Assembly (NCBI RefSeq): GCF_003313245.1
Contig: NZ_QJSD01000018.1
Span: 1-53,609 of the forward strand
Direction of reading: 5' to 3'
Source: Primorskyibacter marinus
GTDB lineage: Bacteria > Pseudomonadota > Alphaproteobacteria > Rhodobacterales > Rhodobacteraceae
DNA length: 53,609 nucleotides
Below the pieces are notes generated by a model, which was given only the letters and a program-made list of their open reading frames with translations, searched no databases and was not told the origin of the DNA. Positions 27,643-36,830 of the stretch are shown here, one piece after another (position 1 is the stretch's first letter; each line of letters opens with the position of its first letter). The translations under genes and the position numbers were made by a program.

Positions 27643-28464
27643 TTAGCTACGGCTCCTGATCTGGCTCGGAGTAAGGCTGGTCTCCGCCTTCATCACCGAA
27701 TAAAACTGGCTGAGGGAGCCAAATCCAGCCTCATGCGCGATCTGGGTTGCGCTCAAGTCGGTATCAAGCAGAAGAGCCCGTGCGGCAGCCACCTTGGAGC
27801 GCCGGATGTAGGACCCCAGTGTGACACCGGTATTGGATTTGAATTTTGTGGTCAGGTATTTGGGATTCATGCCTAGCGCATCGGAGATAGATTGGACCGA
27901 CACGTTGGCACCATCATCCTGTTGCATCTGTTCGATCACCCGACGCATCAGTTCGCCGAACTGCCGCGATGCCGAGCGTTTGTAGCCGTACGACTCGGTG
28001 TTATCGCTCGCCTCGAAATCCAACCGTCGGATAAAGGAAAGCAGCTCGAGCTGAACGATTTGCAGGAGTTCGTCCTCTCCAGAGTTGATGTCCTTGAACC
28101 ATCGATGGAAGGTCGATTTTCCATAGTTCTCAGGAGGAAATGCGACCTTGGCTTGTCCTTCCAAGTAGTCGGATATCTGTTGGACCGGGAAATTCCACTG
28201 GAACGCGCTTTCCAGTGGGATATTGACCACATAGACCTCACCGTGGATGTCGCTTTCCGCGACACGATGCGGAAAGGCCGCCCAGAAGACCGCGACTTGC
28301 CCGGTATCCACCGCGATCATGTCACTGGTCATTTCATATGTGATGGGAGTGCCGGCACAAAACACGATTTCAAGGTGCATGTGCCAATGGGATCGCGGCA
28401 TCACCGTGGGCACGCGTCGAATGGCGCGAAATTGGCCGGTCTGGTCCCCGGGTGAAAGAAACAT
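27643..28464 (-). CDS. MelR-like AraC-family regulator
   Basis: A 273-residue regulator. The N-terminal cupin domain has HWHMHLEIVF and GQVAVFWAAFPHRVAE, close in pattern to E. coli MelR, the melibiose activator. The C-terminal AraC double helix-turn-helix includes GFGSLSQFYSVMKAE. It is the last gene of the minus-strand alpha-galactoside cluster, 115 nt after the inositol-monophosphatase-family gene. MelR controls a GH4 alpha-galactosidase in E. coli, and a GH4 alpha-galactosidase is encoded here too, so the pairing is consistent. The ligand is probably an alpha-galactoside. Confidence 0.85.
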   Translation of the reverse strand: MFLSPGDQTGQFRAIRRVPTVMPRSHWHMHLEIVFCAGTPITYEMTSDMIAVDTGQVAVFWAAFPHRVAESDIHGEVYVVNIPLESAFQWNFPVQQISDYLEGQAKVAFPPENYGKSTFHRWFKDINSGEDELLQIVQLELLSFIRRLDFEASDNTESYGYKRSASRQFGELMRRVIEQMQQDDGANVSVQSISDALGMNPKYLTTKFKSNTGVTLGSYIRRSKVAAARALLLDTDLSATQIAHEAGFGSLSQFYSVMKAETSLTPSQIRSRS

Positions 28465-28579
28465 CGCTTTATCCTAGCGGCTGCGCCGGACACACCGCAG
28501 GCAAGGATGCAGATCGCCCGCGTCAATCATTGTACCGACATATCGATGTGACCATCCCAGCCTCAACTGCCCCGCTGCA

Positions 28580-29371
28580 TCATTTATCCTTGAACGCCGA
28601 GTCAGCCAATTTTTGAACCTCTTCAAAAACGCCCGGCGCGGCTACAACTATCCGGCCGCCATCTCTTAATATATCAGCCGTGCTTTGATGTTCGATCCGA
28701 CCGCCCGCTTCAGAGATCAATAACTGCCCAGCCAAGCAATCCCAAGCATTCATATGTTCTTCGATGTAGCCAAGAAAGCGCCCGGAGGCGACATAAGCTA
28801 GGGACAGAGCCCCGGACGCGTTGCGGACGAATACGCCGCCCCGTGCCAGGAGCAATTCGATGAGACGAACAACGCCGCGTGCATCGCGACGGTTCGAATA
28901 TCCAAGTCCAAGGCTGCCACTGAGGAGATCCGTTCCTCTACCGATCTGTAAAATCTCTCGGTTCATCCAAGCACCTTTCCCCTCCATCGCAACAAACAGC
29001 TCGTCGTGACAGGGGTCGTAGATCACGCCGCAAACCGTTCTGCCGTCCTGAACTCCAGCCAGCACCACCGTCCAGGCCGGAATGCCCGAGACGAAGTTCG
29101 TCGTGCCGTCGATTGGGTCAATCACCCAGGTGAAGCCAGACGTGCCTTCGATCGGGTCGTGTTCTTCACCGATCACCGCGTCGTCTGGAAATTCAGAGCG
29201 CAAACGCTCGCGCATGAGCAGTTCCACCGCGTGGTCGGCGGCGCTGACGAAATCCTGGTGACCCTTGCGGGACACGCAAAGATTTCCAAGGTCGGCGAAA
29301 TAGGCCCTGGCGAGGCGTCCAGCAGCACAAGTGATTTCGGCCGCCATTTCACTGCGAATCTCGGGAGTCAC
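28580..29371 (-). CDS. Inositol-monophosphatase-family phosphatase
   Basis: A 263-residue Mg-dependent phosphatase. GEEHDPIEGTSG and the metal-binding WVIDPIDGTTNFVSG are the family motifs, and AWDCLAGQLLISEAGG is the C-terminal motif. Such enzymes dephosphorylate inositol phosphates, sugar phosphates or 3'-phosphoadenosine phosphosulfate. It overlaps the glycerophosphodiesterase stop by 4 nt, so it acts with that enzyme, perhaps on a polyol or sugar phosphate freed from a phosphodiester. The exact substrate cannot be chosen from sequence. Confidence 0.9.
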   Translation of the reverse strand: MTPEIRSEMAAEITCAAGRLARAYFADLGNLCVSRKGHQDFVSAADHAVELLMRERLRSEFPDDAVIGEEHDPIEGTSGFTWVIDPIDGTTNFVSGIPAWTVVLAGVQDGRTVCGVIYDPCHDELFVAMEGKGAWMNREILQIGRGTDLLSGSLGLGYSNRRDARGVVRLIELLLARGGVFVRNASGALSLAYVASGRFLGYIEEHMNAWDCLAGQLLISEAGGRIEHQSTADILRDGGRIVVAAPGVFEEVQKLADSAFKDK

Positions 29372-30087
29372 ATCGGGTCTCCACGACTAACAAATCTGTC
29401 GGGCCGGTCGGTGTTTATCAGATCGATGCCCCAGGAGTTCAGTGTGTAGACCTCCTGATCGGTACCGTATTGGGCATAGACCATGGGACTGGCCCCGGCG
29501 TTACGTGCCTCGTCTGCAAGGACGCGGTCGTGCAAATCCGTTTCGAACTCGATGACATCAGCCGCATAGGCTGCCAAAGCCTGATCGACCGAGGCATGGT
29601 CTCGGGCCCGGACCATTAACCGCAGTTCTGGATGGGTTTTCTTGAGCCAGGTCAATACAGATGGATCAAAAGACCAGAAAAAACATCTGGGTGTCAGGCC
29701 AAACCGATCTACGGCTGCCGCCACCAGCCCGGGATCGGCCTGCTTGATCTCGACCATGAACCCGTATCCTGGTCCGGCCATGGAGAGCATCTCGTTTAGC
29801 GTTGGAATGCGTTCGTCGGACGTCTCGCCGGAGGCATCGGTGAGCCAAAGCCGTTTCAACTCAGCCAAAGGCATGTCCGCCACAGCGCCCTGTCCGTCGG
29901 TCATCCGGTCCACCGTGGTGTCATGCAGGATTACCGGCTGCCCGTCGGCCGAGGTCTGGATATCAATCTCGACGTAGTCGTATCCGTTTCGAAAACAGCC
30001 CGCCGCCGAGCGCAGAGAATTCTCCGGCCCGAACAGCGTGCTGCCGCGATGGCATACCAGTGCCCGTGGTTGCGCGGGACTACGCAT
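29368..30087 (-). CDS. Glycerophosphodiester phosphodiesterase
   Basis: A 239-residue GDPD-family enzyme. CHRGSTLFGPENSL holds the catalytic histidine-arginine and the ExN metal ligand, YVEIDIQTSADGQPVILHD the second metal set and catalytic histidine, and FMVEIKQ a further acidic ligand. It hydrolyses glycerophosphodiesters to sn-glycerol 3-phosphate and an alcohol. No signal peptide is visible, so it is cytoplasmic. It overlaps the alpha-galactosidase gene by 8 nt and the next phosphatase gene by 4 nt. Its presence suggests the imported galactoside carries a glycerophosphate group (inference). Confidence 0.92.
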   Translation of the reverse strand: MRSPAQPRALVCHRGSTLFGPENSLRSAAGCFRNGYDYVEIDIQTSADGQPVILHDTTVDRMTDGQGAVADMPLAELKRLWLTDASGETSDERIPTLNEMLSMAGPGYGFMVEIKQADPGLVAAAVDRFGLTPRCFFWSFDPSVLTWLKKTHPELRLMVRARDHASVDQALAAYAADVIEFETDLHDRVLADEARNAGASPMVYAQYGTDQEVYTLNSWGIDLINTDRPDRFVSRGDPM

Positions 30088-31450
30088 TCACGACCAGACC
30101 TTCTGTGTCCGAAGCCGCCAGCGCCGAGTTTTCTGCCTCGCTCCACCCATGGGGCAAGTACCCTTCGTGCGCCGCCAGAAGGCTGTCGGTCAGCGCCCAG
30201 ATCTGCTCAAGGGACAACTCTGCGCCGGTATGCGGATCGAGGGCCAGCGCCTGGTGGATATACTCGCGTTTGCCTGAGACCAGCGCCTCGACCGCGCAGG
30301 TCTGCGGCGCGATATTGGTTAGCATCATCGCGGCAAGATGCGCGGGCAGGGCCCCTACCCGTATCGGCTGCACCCCGTTGCGATCGACCAGACAGGGCAC
30401 CTCGACGCAGGTACCGGCGGGCAGGTTGTCGATCAGGTTGCGGTTGGGCACGTTGCCGTGAATCACCACCGGCTCGCCTGTGACCGACGCGCGGATGATC
30501 TGGCCGGCATATTCCTCGCTCTGCTCGACCGCGATGGTGTCTGCGGCAATGAGGTCTTTTTCCATGTTGGCCCAGCGCGCGATCTGTTTCTCACAGCGGC
30601 GCGGATAGTCGTTCAGCGGGATATTGAACCTTTCAATCAGCTCTGGCGCATTGGACTTGATGTACCACGGAACATATTCCGAGAAATGCTCGGACGATTC
30701 CGTGACGAAATAGCCAAACCGCCGCAGGATATCATATCGCACGCGTTCATCGTCGGGCACCGCATCCGAATGGGCAAAGGCCTGCATCTCAGGGTAGAGG
30801 TCCTTGTACCCGGTTGCGTCGCGCAGCTCGAACCGGGTGAAGAACGCCATGTGGTTGATGCCTGCGCATTCAAAGCGGATATCAGCAATGTCCTTGCCGA
30901 GGTGCTCGGCCAGCATGGCCGAGGTTTTCTGAACCGAGTGGCACAGCCCGACGACCTTGATGTCGGGTGCTAGGCGGCTCAGCGCCCAGCAGTTGATCGC
31001 CATTGGGTTGACGTATTGCAGCATCAGCGCATCCGGGCAGTAGCGGCGCATGTCATTTGCGATGTCCAGTAGCACCGGAACCGTGCGCAGCCCTCGCATG
31101 ATGCCGCCCGCCCCGAGCGTGTCGGCGATGGTCTGGCGCAGGCCGACTCTGTCGGGCACGTCAAAGTCGATCACCGTAGACGGGCGATAGCCCCCGACCT
31201 GGATCATCACAATCACGAAATGCGCTCCCTCCAGCGCCGCCTGTCGATTTGTCGTCGCCGAGATACGGGCATCCGCGCCGACGGATTTCGCGATCTTGCT
31301 GGCCACCATTTCCGAGGTCCGCAGCCGCCCTTCGTCGATATCCATCAGCGCGATGTCGAGTTGGCCCAGTTCGGGCATCAGCATCACGTCACCGAGAATC
31401 TTCTTGACGAATACGGTGCTGCCGGCACCGATAAATGCAATCTTGGTCAT
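30080..31450 (-). CDS. GH4 alpha-galactosidase (MelA/AgaL type)
   Basis: A 456-residue NAD- and Mn-dependent glycosidase. The N-terminal Rossmann motif is KIAFIGAGSTVF. The metal-binding residues lie in VVGLCHSVQ and AGINHMAFF. The ATG at 31450 is used; the 48 codons upstream in the open frame lie within the intergenic region and the sulfatase gene. Family 4 enzymes cleave alpha-galactosides in the cytoplasm by a redox-assisted mechanism. The galKTE genes upstream would feed the galactose into the Leloir pathway. 6-phospho-glucosidases belong to the same family, but the galactose context and CHS motif favour alpha-galactosidase. Confidence 0.9.
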   Translation of the reverse strand: MTKIAFIGAGSTVFVKKILGDVMLMPELGQLDIALMDIDEGRLRTSEMVASKIAKSVGADARISATTNRQAALEGAHFVIVMIQVGGYRPSTVIDFDVPDRVGLRQTIADTLGAGGIMRGLRTVPVLLDIANDMRRYCPDALMLQYVNPMAINCWALSRLAPDIKVVGLCHSVQKTSAMLAEHLGKDIADIRFECAGINHMAFFTRFELRDATGYKDLYPEMQAFAHSDAVPDDERVRYDILRRFGYFVTESSEHFSEYVPWYIKSNAPELIERFNIPLNDYPRRCEKQIARWANMEKDLIAADTIAVEQSEEYAGQIIRASVTGEPVVIHGNVPNRNLIDNLPAGTCVEVPCLVDRNGVQPIRVGALPAHLAAMMLTNIAPQTCAVEALVSGKREYIHQALALDPHTGAELSLEQIWALTDSLLAAHEGYLPHGWSEAENSALAASDTEGLVVNA

Positions 31451-31466
31451 AGCTATCTTCCTTTGT

Positions 31467-32981
31467 TCACTTCGGTGCCGGCGGAGGCGGCAGGATTCTG
31501 TCACTGTGCCGGATGCGGTTGCGCATCTGCCGGGCAAGGTATCTGCGTTCCACGGCGGCGTATTCCGGGTCCGAGGCGATGTTGCGCAGCTCATGCTGAT
31601 CGCTCTCGAGGTCGATCAGCACCGGGTCGGACCCGGGAAAGAACGCATGTTTGAAGCGCTTGTCGCGGATCACGGTCATCACGCAGTCATCGTCATCCAG
31701 TCCGTGCGCACTCAGGTATTCGGACGTCACCGCGTTGCGGTAGGTGAATTCCCAGACCACGTGATCGCGCCAGTCTGCGGGGCTTTCGCCCTTGAGGAAG
31801 GGCAGCAGCGACCGGCCATCAAGGTGACCGGGCACCTCGCAACCCAGCCAGTCGAGCAGCGTTGGAATGGTATCGACCGCCTCGCTCAACGCCTCGACGG
31901 CATGGCCCGCGCTGGCGCGGAACTGTGCACCCGGGGCGCGGATTATCAGCGGCACATGGGTACATTGATCGTGCCAGGACGCCTGCTGACACAGGTAATG
32001 GTCGAACATCATTTCGCCGTGATCGCTGGAGAATAGGATCAGCGTGTCCTCCCATTGTCCGGTCTGTTTCAGCTGATCGAAAAGGCGTCCAAGGTTCGCG
32101 TCGATCTCTGCCATCAGGGCCAGGTGGATGGCGCGGATCGACCGCCAGTCCTGTTCGTCAACCTCGGCAATGCGCCCTGCCAAATCCTGATGCACGCTGG
32201 CACCCGCGTCACCCTGCGCGATCTGGTGGGCCAGGTAGGGATGCGCCGCGGCTTCCTCGGCGGCGTCCTCGGCGCGGATCGGCGGGGCAAGGTCCGCAGG
32301 ATTGACCAGACTGTTGTATGGTTCCGGCGCGATCGTGGGGTTGTGCGGGCGGAGGTAGCACAGCGCCGCGCACCACCCCTCGGCCTGCTCGCGTTGCCAG
32401 CTCATCAGTCGATCAGTCAGATAGGCCGTATCGCTGTCCTCGGCGCGGTACTTGGCAGGGTAACCCGCTGCGCCGCCGGTAGCATTGGCGCGCGTCCGGT
32501 CCGGGTCGTAGACATCAGAATGGTCGGTGTACTCAACACCCTCGGCGCGAAGGTGGGCCAACCATTCATGCGGATTGTTGTCGGGCTGGTGACAGCCGAC
32601 TTCGAACCCGGGAAGCGGTTGGTAGCCGGGGCCTCGGCGCGGGTCGCCCTCAGAAAACTCACGCGGGTCCAGCGTGGTGTCGGTATAGCCGAACAACGTC
32701 GGTGCGTAGCCGCTGTCACGCAGGTAGTGTGCAATCGTCTTGTGCCGCGCGTTCAAGGGCGTGCGGTTCTTGAGGACGCGGTGGGTCTGGGCATAAAGCC
32801 CTGTGAACAGGCTCGCCCGCGACGGCGCACAGGGCAGAACCTGCGTGAAATGCTGACGAAAGGACACCGCCTCTCGTGCCAAGGCATCGAGGTTGGGTGT
32901 GTAAGATCGTTTTGATCCGAACTGATCGTGACGCCATTGGTCGGCATAGATCAGCAGGATGTTCTTCTTTCTGATGCTCAA
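31467..32981 (-). CDS. Sulfatase-superfamily hydrolase, resembling phosphonate monoester hydrolase/phosphodiesterase
   Basis: A 504-residue alkaline-phosphatase-superfamily enzyme with the formylglycine motif C51-A-P-S-R. Metal ligands appear in LLIYADQWRHDQ and FSSDHGEMMFDHYL. The overall pattern (GLYAQTHRVLKNRTPL, TILxDWLG-like PTLLDWLGCEVPGHLDG and LRNIASDPEY) is closer to my memory of bacterial phosphonate monoester hydrolases/phosphodiesterases than to polysaccharide sulfatases. No signal peptide is seen, so it is cytoplasmic. It overlaps the transporter ATPase gene by 4 nt and precedes the alpha-galactosidase by 16 nt. It probably removes a sulfate or opens a phosphodiester on the imported galactoside; which one is open. 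Confidence 0.85.
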   Translation of the reverse strand: MSIRKKNILLIYADQWRHDQFGSKRSYTPNLDALAREAVSFRQHFTQVLPCAPSRASLFTGLYAQTHRVLKNRTPLNARHKTIAHYLRDSGYAPTLFGYTDTTLDPREFSEGDPRRGPGYQPLPGFEVGCHQPDNNPHEWLAHLRAEGVEYTDHSDVYDPDRTRANATGGAAGYPAKYRAEDSDTAYLTDRLMSWQREQAEGWCAALCYLRPHNPTIAPEPYNSLVNPADLAPPIRAEDAAEEAAAHPYLAHQIAQGDAGASVHQDLAGRIAEVDEQDWRSIRAIHLALMAEIDANLGRLFDQLKQTGQWEDTLILFSSDHGEMMFDHYLCQQASWHDQCTHVPLIIRAPGAQFRASAGHAVEALSEAVDTIPTLLDWLGCEVPGHLDGRSLLPFLKGESPADWRDHVVWEFTYRNAVTSEYLSAHGLDDDDCVMTVIRDKRFKHAFFPGSDPVLIDLESDQHELRNIASDPEYAAVERRYLARQMRNRIRHSDRILPPPPAPK

Positions 32982-34648
32982 TTTGCAGTCTCGCTTGCAG
33001 GTGTTTCGTAGGGGTTCAGCCGCGGCACGGCAGCAATCAGGTTGGCCGTGTACCTGGCCTTGGGACTCACAAATATTTCCGGGCTTCTGCCGTGTTCGAC
33101 CACCTTGCCGTGCTCCATCACCACCACTTCGTCACACAGGCTGGAGGTCACGGCCAGGTCGTGGGAGATCAGCAGGATCGACAGGTCCAATTCCGCCCGG
33201 AGCTGTTTCAGAAGAGCTATGATGCGCGCCTGTGTCGACACGTCGAGCGCCGAAAACGGCTCATCACAGACCACGAGTTCCGGTGCGACGACAAGGGCGC
33301 GGGCAATGGCGATCCGCTGGCGCTGACCGCCGCTGAAGGCATGCGGGAAACGGCCCATCGCGTCGCCCGGCATTTCGCATTTTTCCAGCATGGCGCGGGC
33401 CCGGTCGCGGGCCTGGGCCCCGCGAGCCAACCCGTGCTGAACAATCGGTTCGACCAGTGTCTCCTCGATCGTCTGCCAGGGGTTGAGCGATGCATAGGGG
33501 TTTTGAAACACCATCTGCGCCTTGCACCAATATTGCTTCAAAGCGCGCGGTCGGAGGCCGGTGATTGTCTGGGTCTCGCCCTGACTAGGGTGAAACTCGA
33601 TCTCACCTTTCGTGGTGGGCACCAATCCCAAGACGGCACGCGCCAAGGTGGTCTTGCCCGACCCGCTTTCACCGACCAGCCCCATAATGCTGCCGCGCTG
33701 CATGGTCACGGAGACATTCGAGAGTACGCGTTTCGGAAACGCCTTCTTGCCGGTAAAGGACGAGGCCCCGGGGTATTTCACCTCGACGTCGCGGACCGTC
33801 AGGATCGGATCGTGTGACGTGGTTTCGTCGCGCGCCACGCGCCCCGGCACGGCCATGTGGGGCACGGCCGCGACCAGGGCTTTTGTATAGTCATGGCGCG
33901 GGTTTCGCAGCGTACTGCGGGTGGTCCCGGCTTCCACCAGCCTTCCGTTCTGCATGACCAGAACGCGATCCGATACCTGAGCGGCCACGGCCAGGTCATG
34001 GGTGACAAAAAGCATGCCTGCCCCGACCCTTTCCTGCACCTGTGACAACAGCCTCAAGACCTGCGCCTGGATTGTCACGTCGAGCGCGGTCGTGGGTTCG
34101 TCCGCAATGATCAGTTTCGGGCTGCAGGCGATGGCACGGGCGATCATCGCACGTTGCAACATGCCGCCTGAAAACTCGAATGGATAACGTTCAACGGCAA
34201 TCTCTGGCTCACGGATGCCGACCTGGTCCAACAGTTCCGCTGCCTTCGCCATGACGGCCGGTTTTTTCATCCGGAAGTGCTGTGTCAACGGTTCCCCGAC
34301 CTGTTCCCCGATCTTGTGGACCATCGAGAAGGCGCTCATCGGTTCCTGGAACACCATGCCCAGTTCGCGACCGCGCAGCTTATTCATGCGACGCGCAGGT
34401 ACTTGCGATAGATCCAACTGGCCGAACTGTTCGGAGGCGAATGCAATCTCTCCGCTTTTTATCGCCGTCGATGGAGGCAGAAGTCCTAGCACGGCGAGCG
34501 ACGTCATGCTCTTGCCCGAGCCGCTTTCGCCGACAAGGGCCACGGTTTCTCCCCGGGCAATGGTCAGGTTGATGTCGCTGACCAACTGGAATTCGGGCCT
34601 TCCCGCAAGCGAGATGGTCAGGTCTTTTATGTTGAGTACGTGTGTCAT
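32978..34648 (-). CDS. ABC transporter ATP-binding protein, fused OppD-OppF type
   Basis: A 556-residue protein with two complete ATPase domains. Both Walker A motifs are GESGSGKS/T. The signatures are [14 protein letters not shown] and [14 protein letters not shown], and each half has the Opp-type C-terminal tail. This single-chain OppDF arrangement is common in rhizobial and Rhodobacteraceae sugar/oligopeptide importers. The start at 34648 (MTHVLNIK) is preferred over 17 upstream codons that overlap the permease gene. It follows the OppC-like gene by 7 nt. Confidence 0.93.
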   Translation of the reverse strand: MTHVLNIKDLTISLAGRPEFQLVSDINLTIARGETVALVGESGSGKSMTSLAVLGLLPPSTAIKSGEIAFASEQFGQLDLSQVPARRMNKLRGRELGMVFQEPMSAFSMVHKIGEQVGEPLTQHFRMKKPAVMAKAAELLDQVGIREPEIAVERYPFEFSGGMLQRAMIARAIACSPKLIIADEPTTALDVTIQAQVLRLLSQVQERVGAGMLFVTHDLAVAAQVSDRVLVMQNGRLVEAGTTRSTLRNPRHDYTKALVAAVPHMAVPGRVARDETTSHDPILTVRDVEVKYPGASSFTGKKAFPKRVLSNVSVTMQRGSIMGLVGESGSGKTTLARAVLGLVPTTKGEIEFHPSQGETQTITGLRPRALKQYWCKAQMVFQNPYASLNPWQTIEETLVEPIVQHGLARGAQARDRARAMLEKCEMPGDAMGRFPHAFSGGQRQRIAIARALVVAPELVVCDEPFSALDVSTQARIIALLKQLRAELDLSILLISHDLAVTSSLCDEVVVMEHGKVVEHGRSPEIFVSPKARYTANLIAAVPRLNPYETPASETAN

Positions 34649-34655
34649 GATGGCG

Positions 34656-35756
34656 TCAGTAATTTGCTGGGTCGGCTGCGTCTCTGACGCCGTCGCCAAT
34701 GAAGTTCAGAAGCAGTACGACCACGACGACAAACAGGCCGGGGATCAGATACCAGGGCGTGAGCATGATGGCGGAAATTGACTGGGCGGGCAGAAGCATC
34801 ACTCCGAGGCTAACCACCGGTTCCCGCAGGCCAAGGCCAAGGAAACTCAGCGATGTTTCCGCGATCATGATGGTGGAAAATGCGAGGGTGAGATCGACGA
34901 TCAGATATCCTGTGAAGGCGGGCAACATGTGGCGCAGGAAAAGCCGCGTTGACGAACATCCCGCCAGCTTGCCGGCGAGGACGTGCTCATCGGTGTGCAT
35001 CGAAATCACCCGCGATCGCACCCTGCGCGCCAGCGTCGTCCAACCGATCAGCGCGAGGATGACGGTCATTACCAGATAGACCTGCATCGCCGTCCAGTCG
35101 CGCGGCACGGCGGCGGCAACGGTGAGCCAAAGGGGCAATGTCGGGATCGACTGAATAAATTCGATGATCCGCATGATGACAGTGTCAAACCAGCCGCGCA
35201 GATAGCCCGCCATACCGCCGATCGCGACCCCAAGGACGAATGCCGTGAGGACCGCGGCAACCCCGATAGACAAGCTGGTGCGGAAAGCAAACAGGGTTCG
35301 GGAAAAGATGTCGCGGCCTAGGCGGTCCGTGCCGAACAGGTGCAGGTATCCGTCGCCGGAGACACCGAACAGGTGCAAATCGCTTTGGAAAAGGCCAAGA
35401 AGCTCATAGTTCGAACCGCGTACGAAGAACTTAAGGTTCCAACGTTCGGTGTCATCGGTACGCACCACGCGTTTCAATGTGACTGGATCACGGCTGGTGA
35501 TCCGTGCCGGCACTAGGGGCCAGGGTTGCAGCCTTCCTTCCTCGTTGACGAAAGTGATGCCCATCGGCGCGCCGTCGCTGTAAGCGCGGTTGCGCTCTTG
35601 TGGGGAATAGGGCGCGATGAATTCCGCGAAGACCGCCAGGGCAATCAGCAGAGCAAACAGTTTCAGACTGATCGAGGCGAGGCGATTGCCGTGAAAAACG
35701 CGCCTGGCCAGCTGGAGTCGCGACAGCTCGGTCGGGTTCATGTCGATAGCGGTCAT
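34656..35756 (-). CDS. ABC transporter permease, OppC/AgpC-like
   Basis: A 366-residue permease of the oligopeptide type. One N-terminal span is followed by a periplasmic loop of about 100 residues (HLFGTDRLGRDIFSRTLF marks its end) and five further spans with the coupling loop RRVRSRVISMHTDEHVLAGK. The long periplasmic segment is typical of OppC proteins of the larger class. It overlaps the upstream permease gene by 4 nt. As the binding protein is AgpA-like, the cargo is probably an alpha-galactoside rather than a peptide. Confidence 0.92.
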   Translation of the reverse strand: MTAIDMNPTELSRLQLARRVFHGNRLASISLKLFALLIALAVFAEFIAPYSPQERNRAYSDGAPMGITFVNEEGRLQPWPLVPARITSRDPVTLKRVVRTDDTERWNLKFFVRGSNYELLGLFQSDLHLFGVSGDGYLHLFGTDRLGRDIFSRTLFAFRTSLSIGVAAVLTAFVLGVAIGGMAGYLRGWFDTVIMRIIEFIQSIPTLPLWLTVAAAVPRDWTAMQVYLVMTVILALIGWTTLARRVRSRVISMHTDEHVLAGKLAGCSSTRLFLRHMLPAFTGYLIVDLTLAFSTIMIAETSLSFLGLGLREPVVSLGVMLLPAQSISAIMLTPWYLIPGLFVVVVVLLLNFIGDGVRDAADPANY

Positions 35757-36751
35757 CGTGCGCTCTCCACGCTTTGCCGGATCCGGGGGTCCAGTGCGAA
35801 CAAAAGCAGGTCAGAGATGAGCGTGCCAATCACGACGAGCAAGTAGTAGATCAGCAGGATCGATCCGGCCAAGGGCATATCCTGGTTGACGAGTGATTGG
35901 AGGAAAACCGGCCCCATATCTGGCAGGGACAGCACGATACCGACAATCGGCGCGCCAGAAATTACGCTGGTCAATTCCCATCCGATGGTCGCCACGATTG
36001 GGATCAGGGCAACGCGCGTTGGGTACTTAAGAACGGCGCGGCGCATGGGCAGCCCCGTAGCCCGGGCCGAAGTCACATAAGGCCGGTTGAGCTCATCCAG
36101 CATGGTGGATCGCATGGTGCGCACCTGAGCGGCGGTACCGGCCGTACCCAGAACGAGGACCGGGATGATCAGATGTGTCAGGAAATCGACGACTTTCGCA
36201 GTGGTCCAGGGTTCGCCCAAGAATTCGGGCGACAGGACACCACCGGCGGAAAGGCCGAACCACCTCTGCCCAAAATAAACCAGGATCAGGGCCAACAGGA
36301 AATTCGGGGTGGCGAGGCCGATATAGCCGATGAAGGTTGCGGAATAATCGACCACCGATTGCCGCCGCACCGCGCTGTAGATACCGAGCGGGATGCCCAC
36401 AGCATACACGACAAAGAGGGCACCGAAAGAAATCGCCAGGGTCAGGGGAAGCCGTTCGGACAGCACGTGGGAAACGGGCTTCTGGAACTCGAAGGAATAT
36501 CCCAGGTCACCGGTCAGGACGCTACCGATCCAGGAGACGTACTGCACGAGGAAGGGGCGGTCGAGGCCATAGGTTTGACGGATGTTCTCGACTTCGTCGG
36601 GGGTGACCCGGTCGCCTGCGGCGGCCCGTGCCGCGGCCCAGGCGTCAGCGTAGTCGCCCGGCGGAAGTTGAACCAGATAGAAGACGACAAAGGAGAATGC
36701 AAAGAGCACCACCACTGCTGACTGGAGTCTTTTGTATAGGAAAAACAACAT
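35753..36751 (-). CDS. ABC transporter permease, OppB/AgpB-like
   Basis: A 332-residue permease with a short cytoplasmic start (MLFFLYKRLQSAVVVLF), a first span, a periplasmic loop (the DRPFLVQYVSWI region) and the conserved RTMRSTMLDELNRPYVTSAR coupling loop. It forms the transmembrane pair with the following OppC-like protein. It lies 79 nt downstream of the binding-protein gene and overlaps the next gene by 4 nt. Family knowledge: the same permease type serves peptides, nickel, dipeptides and, in rhizobia, alpha-galactosides. Confidence 0.92.
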   Translation of the reverse strand: MLFFLYKRLQSAVVVLFAFSFVVFYLVQLPPGDYADAWAAARAAAGDRVTPDEVENIRQTYGLDRPFLVQYVSWIGSVLTGDLGYSFEFQKPVSHVLSERLPLTLAISFGALFVVYAVGIPLGIYSAVRRQSVVDYSATFIGYIGLATPNFLLALILVYFGQRWFGLSAGGVLSPEFLGEPWTTAKVVDFLTHLIIPVLVLGTAGTAAQVRTMRSTMLDELNRPYVTSARATGLPMRRAVLKYPTRVALIPIVATIGWELTSVISGAPIVGIVLSLPDMGPVFLQSLVNQDMPLAGSILLIYYLLVVIGTLISDLLLFALDPRIRQSVESAR

Positions 36752-36830
36752 TATCCCTGCTGCCTCGCGTTTTCAGGTGTTGGCGGTGCCACCTTGTGGA
36801 CCGCCAGCAGGTCTTTGTCAGCACATGGGA

